A DNA stretch of 7,814 bases from Sphingobium sp. (GCA_020051025.1 JAGVJS010000163.1:1-7814), one strand, 5' to 3'. Shown: positions 1 to 5,426, counted from the first letter of the stretch. The notes: generated by a model from the sequence alone, not told the origin. Made by a program: numbers and translations.

Positions 1-117
1 CGTGGTGCGGGCGGTGCCGGGCAGGATGATGGCGGCGTCATTGGCGGCGGGCAGGCGCGTGGCGGCGAGGGCCAGAAGGCCCGTCAATCCACCAGCGATG
101 AGGAGGTTGCGCTTCAC
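1..117 (-). CDS. Exported protein, N-terminus only (probable EnvC/M23 peptidase)
   Basis: Only the first 39 codons are inside the window; the gene runs off the left edge. Translation from the GTG at 117 begins MKRNLLIAGGLTGLLALAAT, which has a short basic n-region (KR), a hydrophobic core of about 14 residues and then small residues. This reads as a Sec signal peptide with possible cleavage near Ala24/Ala25, so the product should be exported. No catalytic part is visible. In sphingomonads and other Alphaproteobacteria the gene after nadD-rsfS-rlmH is often an EnvC-like murein hydrolase activator or M23 peptidase; that identity is inferred from position only. A GTG start is preferred because no ATG lies in frame nearby, and the stronger Shine-Dalgarno just upstream serves an ATG in another frame. 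It is same-strand with rlmH, 128 bp downstream. Confidence 0.6.
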   Translation of the reverse strand, partial: MKRNLLIAGGLTGLLALAATRLPAANDAAIILPGTARTT

Positions 118-134
118 CCGATGCCCTGCTTCAT
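114..134 (-). other. Six-codon mini-ORF overlapping the GTG start
   Basis: An ATG at 134 follows a good Shine-Dalgarno (AGGAG, 2-3 nt before the ATG). It opens a six-codon frame, MKQGIG, whose TGA overlaps the GTG start of the exported protein (GTGA arrangement). This could be a translational-coupling leader. It could also mean that a one-base error or natural frameshift separates the true ATG from the rest of the gene. The sequence alone does not decide. Confidence 0.3.
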
Positions 135-206
135 TTGCTCCTGCCTAGGCGGAAAATGCATCCGGTTCCAGCAGCGAAGGGCGCTGGCCTTGGGGTTTTG
201 TTTGCC

Positions 207-245
207 GCATTCTGATGTCGGCTGTGCCGGCCGACTTCAGAACGC
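207..245 (-). other. Stem-loop immediately after rlmH
   Basis: The arms are 207-215 with 237-245 (9 bp, one position G·U in the minus-strand RNA) and 217-222 with 230-235 (6 bp, perfect). A single A·A mismatch in the RNA separates them, and the loop is 7 nt (223-229). The stem starts at the base after the rlmH stop codon. No T-tract follows on the minus strand (the next bases are GGCAAACAAAACC), so it is not a standard intrinsic terminator. It may protect a 3' end, attenuate, or help Rho-dependent termination. The rest of the 128-bp gap (118-206) holds only the mini-ORF and a weak 5-bp hairpin at 172-186. Confidence 0.65.
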
Positions 246-668
246 TCAGCCTTCGCGATGATAGGGGTGATTGGCCATGATCGAGCAGGCGCGCCACAGC
301 TGTTCGGCCAGCATCGCGCGAGCCATCATGTGCGGCCAGGTCATCGCGCCAAAGGCAATCAGCAGGTCGGCATTGGCGCGGTCGGCATCATCGAAGCCGT
401 CCGCTGCGCCGATCAGGAAGCGACATTCGCGGGTGCCCGCGTCGCGCCAACCCTCGATCCGGCGGGCAAAGTCCATCGAACCGAGTTGCTTGCCCTTTTC
501 GTCCAGCATGACCGTGACGGTGCCGGGACCGACGGGAGGCAGCTTGCCACCCCGGTCGGGCATTTCGGTGATCTTGTGCGGCATGGTCAGCCGCTTGACA
601 TAGCGATCGACCAGATCGGCTTCGGGTGAGCGCCCGATCTTGCCGCGCGCGATGATGTGCAGGAGCAT
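246..668 (-). CDS. rlmH: 23S rRNA (pseudouridine(1915)-N3)-methyltransferase RlmH
   Basis: RlmH (SPOUT class, formerly YbeA) uses S-adenosylmethionine to methylate N3 of pseudouridine 1915 in helix 69 of 23S rRNA in assembled 70S ribosomes. The 140-residue protein matches the family from end to end: MLLHIIARGKIGRSPEADLV at the start, the SAM-binding knot region LIGAADGF (residues 85-92), TWPH (110-113), and the C-terminal HPYHREG (134-140). E. coli RlmH has 155 residues. The start at 668 is chosen because family homology begins there. The frame stays open to an ATG at 785, but those 39 extra codons are translated REP repeat. Neither start has a clear Shine-Dalgarno. It lies downstream of rsfS, as in many bacteria, but 125 bp away because of the repeat cluster. 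Identity is firm; the exact start is less so. Confidence 0.93.
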   Translation of the reverse strand: MLLHIIARGKIGRSPEADLVDRYVKRLTMPHKITEMPDRGGKLPPVGPGTVTVMLDEKGKQLGSMDFARRIEGWRDAGTRECRFLIGAADGFDDADRANADLLIAFGAMTWPHMMARAMLAEQLWRACSIMANHPYHREG

Positions 669-682
669 GGCGACACCCAAAG

Positions 683-781
683 CCCGTTCGCCCTGAACGA
701 AGTCGAAGGGCGATGCTGAGCGGAGCGAAGCCACTTCGACTTCGCTCAGTGGCGGGCTTCGACTTCGCTCAGCCCGAACGG
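683..781. repeat. REP-like palindromic repeat cluster (four partial copies)
   Basis: Four copies of one short element lie head-to-tail and inverted. Copy A (683-710) contains CTGAACGAAGTCGAAG. Copy B (about 715-731) is a diverged copy in the same orientation. Copies C (734-749) and D (757-772) are an identical 16-mer, CTTCGACTTCGCTCAG, 23 bp apart and inverted relative to A and B. Core A is the reverse complement of C and D with one mismatch, and the flanks CGTTCG (685-690) and CGAACG (775-780) are also complementary, so A and D can form a long hairpin. C and D each have a local 5-bp stem (731-735/748-752 and 754-758/771-775). This is the layout of a REP/BIME element. It fills the rsfS-rlmH spacer and does not enter either conserved coding region. 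Confidence 0.85.
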
Positions 782-793
782 ACATTCATAGAA

Positions 794-1183
794 TCAGGCG
801 TTGCCCGCGACCGGTGCGTCGACGAAGCCCCACATCCGTTCCAGATTGTAGAAGCTGCGCACTTCCGGCTTGAACAGGTGGACGATCACGTCGCCTGCGT
901 CGATCAGCACCCAGTCGGCGACCGGAAGCCCTTCGACCCGCGCGGAGCGGCCCGTTTCCTTCTTGATCTTTTCGGCGAGATGCTGGGCCATGGCCGCGAC
1001 CTGACGCGACGAACGGCCGCTCGCGATCACCATATGATCGGCGATGCTGCTCTTGCCTTCCAAAGGAATCGAGATGGTTTCCTGCGCCTGGTCGTCGTCG
1101 AGCGACTGCATGACGAGGGCATGGAGAGCGGCCACGGAATCGGCACCGAAGGCCGGGTCGTTGGCAGGGGCGAGGTTAGACAA
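794..1183 (-). CDS. rsfS: Ribosomal silencing factor RsfS (Iojap family)
   Basis: RsfS binds ribosomal protein uL14 and blocks joining of the 50S and 30S subunits, lowering translation in starvation or stationary phase. The 129-residue product shows the family motifs: ADHMVIASGRSSRQV (residues 48-62), DWVLIDAGDVIVHLF (90-104) and RSFYNLERMW (109-118). Length is normal (E. coli 105; alphaproteobacterial forms often carry extra N-terminal residues, as the first ~18 do here). The start is a TTG at 1183, supported by GGAG five bases upstream; no ATG in frame competes before the conserved domain. It begins 12 nt after the nadD stop, so the two are very probably co-transcribed. The product ends with a short Ala-rich tail. 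Confidence 0.95.
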   Translation of the reverse strand: MSNLAPANDPAFGADSVAALHALVMQSLDDDQAQETISIPLEGKSSIADHMVIASGRSSRQVAAMAQHLAEKIKKETGRSARVEGLPVADWVLIDAGDVIVHLFKPEVRSFYNLERMWGFVDAPVAGNA

Positions 1184-1188
1184 TGAAA

Positions 1189-1192
1189 CTCC
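1189..1192 (-). promoter_or_regulatory. Ribosome binding site of rsfS
   Basis: GGAG on the minus strand, five bases before the TTG at 1183. It lies in the short gap after the nadD TAG (1196-1198) and supports TTG as the initiation codon of rsfS. Confidence 0.7.
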
Positions 1193-1195
1193 AAT

Positions 1196-1825
1196 CTAGA
1201 TGACGTACCGACGCGTGAGCGGATCGCGCGCACACGTTGCTTCATATTCGCGATGCCAGAGGGGGTCCGCCTGCCGCAGCAGGGTCGCCGATCTTGGATC
1301 AGGGCGAAAGCGCAATAGCACGAGCGCCGGTGGTCTCCAATTCGTCCAGTCTGCACTCTGGCGCGCGGACCGGACGAAGCGCCGCAGCCAGCTCATGGCC
1401 ACAGAGCCACGGGCACCCCTATCATAACCCGGACGGGCAATAACGGCAATGGGCATTTGCCGGGCGATGCCGCGCCAGTCCCGCCACTGGCTGAACTGGC
1501 CCAGATTGTCGGCGCCCATCAGCCAGATGAAACGGTTGCGCGGGTAGCGGCGGGTCAGTGCGCGCAGCGTGTCGACGGTATAGCGGGTGCGCAGGTGACG
1601 TTCGATGGCGGTGGCGCGAATCGGTGTGCGGCGGGCGACTTTCCGTGCATGGGCGAGGCGCGCGGGCAGCGGGGCCATGCCCTTTGCCGGTTTCAGGGGA
1701 TTGCCGGGAGAGACGAGCCACCAGACTTCGTCCAGGCCGAGCGCCTTCATAGCGAAGAGCGAGATGGCGCGATGCCCGCCATGGGCCGGGTTGAAGGAGC
1801 CGCCTAGCAGGCCGATCTTTTTCAT
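1196..1825 (-). CDS. nadD: Nicotinate-nucleotide adenylyltransferase NadD
   Basis: NadD transfers AMP from ATP to nicotinate mononucleotide, giving deamido-NAD, in the cytosolic NAD pathway. The 209-residue length matches the family (E. coli 213). The nucleotidyltransferase signature GGSFNPAHGGH is at residues 8-18 (His15 and His18 are the HxGH-type pair). WLMGADNL follows at 101-108, and QW at 113-114. The C-terminal ATP-binding ISSTxxR motif appears as SATLLR (179-184), a plausible variant. The ATG at 1825 gives the standard NadD opening, MKKIGLLGGSFNP, although the upstream Shine-Dalgarno is weak. It is followed by rsfS and rlmH, the usual cluster. A 57-residue ORF lies 60 nt upstream on the same strand. 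Confidence 0.95.
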   Translation of the reverse strand: MKKIGLLGGSFNPAHGGHRAISLFAMKALGLDEVWWLVSPGNPLKPAKGMAPLPARLAHARKVARRTPIRATAIERHLRTRYTVDTLRALTRRYPRNRFIWLMGADNLGQFSQWRDWRGIARQMPIAVIARPGYDRGARGSVAMSWLRRFVRSARQSADWTNWRPPALVLLRFRPDPRSATLLRQADPLWHREYEATCARDPLTRRYVI

Positions 1826-1885
1826 GGGGCTGCCATGCCAGCGCGGGCGCAGGGCGGCAATGGGGTGCGGCGAAAAGCGTGCCGG

Positions 1886-2059
1886 TCAGTGATTCGAGGC
1901 GCTTTTCCATTGGCGCTGGTAAGGAATCCGGTCGAGCTTTGCCATCAGGTCGGCAAAAGGGCCGTCATAGGAAATTGTGGTCCTGCCCGGAGGCGCAATC
2001 TTCTCTGCCTTGTCTTTGGGCCGCCGCAGCGGGCGGCGGAATAATATGGCCTTCCACAT
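1886..2059 (-). CDS. Small basic protein of unknown function, 57 aa
   Basis: I do not recognise this protein. The ORF starts at ATG 2059 with a good Shine-Dalgarno (GGAGAG, 2064-2069, four bases before the ATG) and ends at TGA 1886-1888. The N-terminal third is strongly basic (MWKAILFRRPLRRPKDKAEK). After APPGRTT comes a more protein-like part, ISYDGPFADLMAKLDRIPYQ (residues 29-48), which could contain one amphipathic helix, then a short polar tail. There is no signal peptide and no convincing membrane segment. It lies between rmuC (82 bp upstream) and nadD (60 nt downstream), all on one strand, so co-transcription is plausible. Third-position GC is somewhat lower than in neighbouring genes. 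An overlapping 38-codon frame (1965-2081) lacks a comparable ribosome site and has a low-complexity product. The case for this ORF rests on its ribosome site, position and peptide character. Confidence 0.6.
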   Translation of the reverse strand: MWKAILFRRPLRRPKDKAEKIAPPGRTTISYDGPFADLMAKLDRIPYQRQWKSASNH

Positions 2060-2141
2060 GATACTCTCCGACCCGCGACATGTTTATCTGTGCCGCTTCT
2101 GGTAAAGATACGCGAGGCGGGGAGGCTTGTTCCTGCTTTAT

Positions 2142-3656
2142 TTACTCCGCCGCTGGCAGCGCCTTGGCTTCGTCAGCCTGCGCGTCGCGTGCGATGACGT
2201 CGAGCGGCTCCATCGCCTCAATCTCCTTGCCACCGGTTTCGATGTCGAGGTCGCGGAACTTGCGGCCGGTGGACAGGACGCGACTTTCGAAGCTGCCGAT
2301 GAAGCTGTTGTAATTGGAAACGGCGCTGTTGAGACCGGAGCCGAGGCGCTTGAGATGAGTCGCGGCGACGGACAGCCGTTCATACAGTTCCTTGCCGAGC
2401 TGGCCGACCTGCTGCGCCTGTTCCTGCATCTTGGCCTGACGCCAGTGTCCGGCCAGCGTGCGGGCGAGGGGCAGGAAGGTGGCGGGGCCGCAGATGATGA
2501 CGCGATTCTTGGCGGCGCGTTCCCACAGGTCCATGTCCGCCTCCAGCGCGGCGGTGACAAAATTGTCGCCCGGCACATACATGATGACGAAGTCGGGCGC
2601 CTTGGCGAACTGTTCCCAATAGGCCTTGCGCCCCAGCGCGTCGGCATGGGTGCGCACAGCGCGGGCATGGTCGGACAGATAGCGTTCGCGCGCGGCCTGA
2701 TCGACCTGATCGACGGCATTCAGATAGGCCTCCAGCGAGCATTTGACGTCGACCACCAACTGCTGGTCCCCGGGGAGGCGGATGATGAAGTCGGGGCGCA
2801 GCCGGCCGTCTTCGACGGTGACGGACACTTCCTCCTGAAAGTCCACGAAGGGAGAGAGGCCAGCGGTCTCGATCAGATTCTTGAACTGCTGTTCGCCCCA
2901 ACGGCCGCGGGTCTTGGGCGCGGCGCGCAGCGCGTTGACCAGCTTGGCCGTTTCTTCACGCACCTGTCCCTGGCCGGCCTGCACCTGGGTGATCGCCTCG
3001 CGCAGTTCGGCATAGCTGCCGACCCGGTCCTTTTCGACGCGGGCGAGGCCTTCCTCATAGCGCTTCAGGGTGGTTTCGACCGGATTGAGCAGCGTCTTCA
3101 ATTGCGCTTCGCTCTTTTCATTTGCCTGGGCGAAGCGCTGATCGGCGCGCGTGAGAAACTGGGTTTGGGCCTGATCCAGCAGCTTACCGCCGATTTCGCT
3201 GAACTGAGCGGAGAGCTGCTCCTTGGCATCCCTGAGTGCGGCAATCTGCTGCTCGAATGCCTGGGTGCGGGCCTGCGTGTCGGATTTGAGTGCGACAAGT
3301 TCGCGCAGCGCGGCTTCGCGTTCGGCCTGAATAGCCTCGATCCGTTGGGTCGCGGCGGCTTGCAGGGCGTCGAATTTCTGGGCGGCGGCGGTCTGCGCCG
3401 AGTCCAGTCGCTGGTCGGAGGCCTGGAGCGCCGATTCGACGCGCGCGATCTGGACAGCAGCCTGGGTCACCCGCTCCTGTTCGACCGCCAGTTCGGCGAT
3501 GGCGCCGTTGCGCTGACTGGTGGCGAGGTCCAGCTTGCCGGCGAGATCGGCCTTTTCGGCGGTCAGGGGTATGAGTGCCTTGCCCCGGAGCAGCCATCCG
3601 ACGGCCAGGCCGATCAGCAGGGCGATGACGATCAAAAGGGCGGCCAGGCTGTCCAT
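2142..3656 (-). CDS. rmuC: DNA recombination protein RmuC
   Basis: RmuC is a membrane-anchored, coiled-coil protein with a predicted nuclease-like domain; in E. coli its loss raises inversion between short inverted repeats. The 504-residue product has one N-terminal membrane helix (residues 4-23, SLAALLIVIALLIGLAVGWLL), a long Ala/Gln/Glu-rich coiled coil (about 32-240), then the RmuC domain. That domain has GRWGE (251-255), RPDF (287-290) followed by VVDVK (301-305), spaced like the PD...DxK motif of PD-(D/E)XK enzymes, and VPGDNF (361-366). The tail after about 480 is acidic and Ala-rich. The ATG at 3656 is chosen because AAGGA (3663-3667) lies six bases upstream and the membrane helix begins there. 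The frame stays open for 173 more codons, but that stretch is antisense overlap with the aminotransferase gene. The product should face the cytoplasm from the inner membrane. Confidence 0.94.
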   Translation of the reverse strand: MDSLAALLIVIALLIGLAVGWLLRGKALIPLTAEKADLAGKLDLATSQRNGAIAELAVEQERVTQAAVQIARVESALQASDQRLDSAQTAAAQKFDALQAAATQRIEAIQAEREAALRELVALKSDTQARTQAFEQQIAALRDAKEQLSAQFSEIGGKLLDQAQTQFLTRADQRFAQANEKSEAQLKTLLNPVETTLKRYEEGLARVEKDRVGSYAELREAITQVQAGQGQVREETAKLVNALRAAPKTRGRWGEQQFKNLIETAGLSPFVDFQEEVSVTVEDGRLRPDFIIRLPGDQQLVVDVKCSLEAYLNAVDQVDQAARERYLSDHARAVRTHADALGRKAYWEQFAKAPDFVIMYVPGDNFVTAALEADMDLWERAAKNRVIICGPATFLPLARTLAGHWRQAKMQEQAQQVGQLGKELYERLSVAATHLKRLGSGLNSAVSNYNSFIGSFESRVLSTGRKFRDLDIETGGKEIEAMEPLDVIARDAQADEAKALPAAE

Positions 3657-3739
3657 TGCATATCCTTGTCTGGAACGAAACAGGAACTTAGCTGGCGCAG
3701 GCAAAGGCTGCAAGGGACATGGTGCGGGAAGAGGCCGCT

Positions 3740-4915
3740 TTAGCCAAGCGCCTTGCGAAAGAGGGCGAGCCGCTCGATCGCCTGATCCAGCGTCGCGTCC
3801 GTCTTGGCAAAACAGAGGCGGACGAGGTACGTGGCAGGGGCGGCGGGATAGAAGGCGGAGAGAGGGATGGCCGCGACGCCGGCTTCGTCGATGATCCGAT
3901 CGCAAAAGGACATATCGTCCAGCGCGATGCCGGACGCGCGCAGATCGATCGAGAGGAACCAGGTGGCGGCGCTCGGCAGAACGGCATAGCCCGCCTTTGC
4001 CAGTCCGGCAGCAAGCCGGTCGCGCGACGCCTGATAGGTGGCGCGCTGCTCCGCCAGCCAGTCGTCGGGCCAGCCAAGCCCCGCCGCCACCGCCCATTGC
4101 AGATTGGGCGGGGTGGTGAAGGTGAGGAATTGATGCGCGCGGGCGAGCAGGGTGGCGAGCGCGGGTGCGGCGCACATCCAGCCGACCTTCCAGCCGGTGA
4201 CGGAGAAAATCTTGCCCGCCGATCCGATCTTGACGGTGCGGTTGCGCATGCCCGGCAGGCCGATCAACGGGCGATGGGGGTGGCCGTCATAGACGGTTTC
4301 CTCCCACACTTCGTCGCAGATGGCGATCAGATCATGGGCGACGCAGAGGTCGGCGAGCAGCGCCAGTTCCTCGTCGCGCAGGACGATGCCGGTCGGATTG
4401 ACCGGATTATTGATGAGCAGGATGCGGGTGCGCGGCGTGATGGCCGCCTCCAGCGCCTGGCGAGTGAGGCGCCAGTCGGGCGGGGTGAGAGTGACGACTT
4501 TCGGGATGCCGCCGGCGCGCTCGACCAGCGGGATATAGGCGTCGTAGAGCGGGGCGAGCATCAGCACTTCGTCGCCGGGGCGCACCAGAGCGAGCAGGGT
4601 GGCGCACAGCGCTTCGGTCGCGCCGGAGGTGATGATGACCTCCGGCGGGCTAAGGTCGAGTTGCTGATGGCGGGCATAATGATCGGCCACGGCGGTGCGC
4701 AGTTCGACCAGACCCGGCATGGGCGGATATTGGCTCGATCGGGTGAGTAGCGCGTCGGCGGCGGCTTGCAACACGTCGCGCGGGCCGGGGCCTTCGGGGA
4801 AGCCTTGCCCCAGATTGATTGCACCTGTGTCCCGCGCGCGGGCGGACATTTTTTCGAAAATGGTTGTCGGCATGGCCCGATAGACGGGATGGCCGAGGGG
4901 AAGGGCGTCGGTCAT
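3740..4915 (-). CDS. PLP-dependent aminotransferase (class I/II, fold type I)
   Basis: The 391-residue product is a complete fold-type I aminotransferase: NLGQGFPEG (34-42) near the substrate pocket, SGATEA (97-102), NNPVNPTG (169-176) with Asn173 at the cofactor, CDEVWEE (200-206) with Asp201 for the pyridine nitrogen, SAGKIFSVTGWKVGW (232-246) with Lys235 as the Schiff-base lysine, and VRLCFAKTD (365-373) with Arg366 for the substrate carboxylate. FCFAKTD-like and NLGQGFP signatures place it near methionine/glutamine (YbdL, KAT-like) aminotransferases, but the amino donor cannot be fixed from sequence. At the position usually held by Tyr in DEVYE there is Trp204. The start is ATG 4915; ATGs at 4966 and 4969 would add 17-18 residues unlike the family, and none has a strong ribosome site. 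It is divergent from the DUF6356 gene and 83 bp upstream of rmuC. Confidence 0.9.
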   Translation of the reverse strand: MTDALPLGHPVYRAMPTTIFEKMSARARDTGAINLGQGFPEGPGPRDVLQAAADALLTRSSQYPPMPGLVELRTAVADHYARHQQLDLSPPEVIITSGATEALCATLLALVRPGDEVLMLAPLYDAYIPLVERAGGIPKVVTLTPPDWRLTRQALEAAITPRTRILLINNPVNPTGIVLRDEELALLADLCVAHDLIAICDEVWEETVYDGHPHRPLIGLPGMRNRTVKIGSAGKIFSVTGWKVGWMCAAPALATLLARAHQFLTFTTPPNLQWAVAAGLGWPDDWLAEQRATYQASRDRLAAGLAKAGYAVLPSAATWFLSIDLRASGIALDDMSFCDRIIDEAGVAAIPLSAFYPAAPATYLVRLCFAKTDATLDQAIERLALFRKALG

Positions 4916-4954
4916 GCGACCGGGTGTTCCCGATGGATAGAAAAGGGTCAAGCG

Positions 4955-4980
4955 ATGATCCCTCATCATAGAGTATGATG
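4955..4980. promoter_or_regulatory. Operator-like inverted half-sites in divergent spacer
   Basis: CATCATA-GAG-TATGATG (4964-4980) is a perfect inverted repeat with 7-bp arms. A third half-site, ATGAT at 4955-4959, precedes it, so ATGAT, ATCAT and ATGAT begin at 4955, 4965 and 4975, exactly 10 bp apart in alternating orientation. Each arm of the palindrome also contains TATGAT, a fair -10 match, one on each strand, although no good -35 is seen at normal spacing. The site is about 50 bp from both the aminotransferase start (4915) and the DUF6356 start (5032). A shared regulator site or a pair of divergent promoters is inferred. Confidence 0.4.
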
Positions 4981-5018
4981 GCGGGAGCAATGTCGGGACA
5001 AGGGCGTTGGTCCCCTAT

Positions 5019-5025
5019 GGAGAGG
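5019..5025 (+). promoter_or_regulatory. Ribosome binding site of the DUF6356 gene
   Basis: GGAGAGG lies six bases before the ATG at 5032. It is much stronger than anything before the in-frame ATGs at 4975, 4990 or 5017, and so fixes the start. Confidence 0.8.
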
Positions 5026-5031
5026 TTTTCG

Positions 5032-5298
5032 ATGATCGGCCAACTGTTCCTGAAGCACCCGCGCGCGGTGGGCGAAAGCTATCCCCAGCATATGGGCGTG
5101 GCTATGCGGTTCGGTTTCCTGATGGTGCGATCGGGGGTGGCCTGCATGATCCATGGCATCGTGCCGGCGCTGTTCACCCGGACCGGCAGCAACATGGTCA
5201 AGCGCCTCTATGGCGAAATGCGCGAGCGGCAGCCGGATCTGGCAGAGCGGACGCCAGCCTATCTCAGCCCGCAATGGCGACCGGAATATGAGATTTGA
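5032..5298 (+). CDS. DUF6356 family protein, 88 aa
   Basis: This is the only plus-strand gene. The product matches what I know of DUF6356, a small family of unknown function in sphingomonads and relatives: an opening M-I-x-x-L-F, then HPRAVGESYPQHMGVA (residues 9-24), a hydrophobic stretch GFLMVRSGVACMIHGIVPALF (28-48) that is probably one membrane segment, then TGS and a charged helix (MVKRLYGEMRERQ, 55-67). The short C-terminal tail is polar (WRPEYEI). An inner-membrane location is inferred. The ATG at 5032 is preferred because of its ribosome site and because the family usually starts there; longer forms from 4975, 4990 or 5017 are possible. It is divergent from the aminotransferase and convergent with guaA, and ends in a bidirectional terminator. 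Confidence 0.85.
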   Translation: MIGQLFLKHPRAVGESYPQHMGVAMRFGFLMVRSGVACMIHGIVPALFTRTGSNMVKRLYGEMRERQPDLAERTPAYLSPQWRPEYEI

Positions 5299-5308
5299 GA
5301 GATAAGAA

Positions 5309-5334
5309 AAAAGCCGCCCGGCGGGGCGACTTTT
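5309..5334. terminator. Bidirectional intrinsic terminator
   Basis: AAAAGCCGCCC (5309-5319) pairs with GGGCGACTTTT (5324-5334), with one C·A mismatch and a GGCG loop. It starts 10 bp after the DUF6356 stop. The A-tract on the left and T-tract on the right let it act on both strands, suiting the convergent DUF6356 (+) and guaA (-) genes. Confidence 0.8.
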
Positions 5335-5356
5335 CTGATGGGAGGCTGCGCGCGAC

Positions 5357-5426
5357 TAAAGCCGGCGATGTCCTCCCGGACGATCATTGATTCTGATACC
5401 CACGGCCGCTTACGCGGCCGGCTTTA
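5357..5426. repeat. Inverted repeats and stem-loop after guaA
   Basis: TAAAGCCGGC at 5357-5366 is a perfect 10-bp reverse complement of GCCGGCTTTA at 5417-5426, which includes the guaA stop codon. Inside, CGGCCGC (5403-5409) pairs perfectly with GCGGCCG (5414-5420) around a 4-nt loop. GGGAGG (5340-5345) also pairs with CCTCCC (5372-5377). The arms overlap, so some of these folds exclude each other. In the guaA transcript the 7-bp stem comes first and has no T-tract after it; the terminator at 5309-5334 lies further downstream. I see no gene in this 125-bp spacer. Confidence 0.6.

Noticed and set aside
683..781. Insertion sequence end or CRISPR-like repeats
   Set aside because: No transposase, target duplication or regular spacer array; mixed-orientation palindromic copies fit a REP cluster.
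1965..2081. 38-codon frame overlapping the 57-residue ORF in another frame
   Set aside because: It has no good Shine-Dalgarno, and its product (PPPAAAAQRQGRED) looks like out-of-frame translation.
3685..3713. TTGCAG-17 bp-TAAGTT on the minus strand upstream of rmuC as a promoter
   Set aside because: Spacing is right, but each hexamer matches the consensus at only three of six positions, too weak to claim.
2127..3743. 538-codon open frame on the plus strand, opposite rmuC
   Set aside because: It is the antisense shadow of rmuC in GC-rich DNA. The product is Gly/Leu/Asp-rich without recognisable domains, and the minus strand encodes a clear family protein.
3657..4175. N-terminal extension of the rmuC frame by 173 codons
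   Set aside because: The extension is Arg/Pro/His-rich translation of another frame of the aminotransferase gene. AAGGA plus the membrane helix place the true start at 3656.
3719..4750. 343-codon open frame on the plus strand, opposite the aminotransferase
   Set aside because: Antisense shadow; no motifs, and it spans rmuC-aminotransferase spacer and coding DNA without a ribosome site of note.
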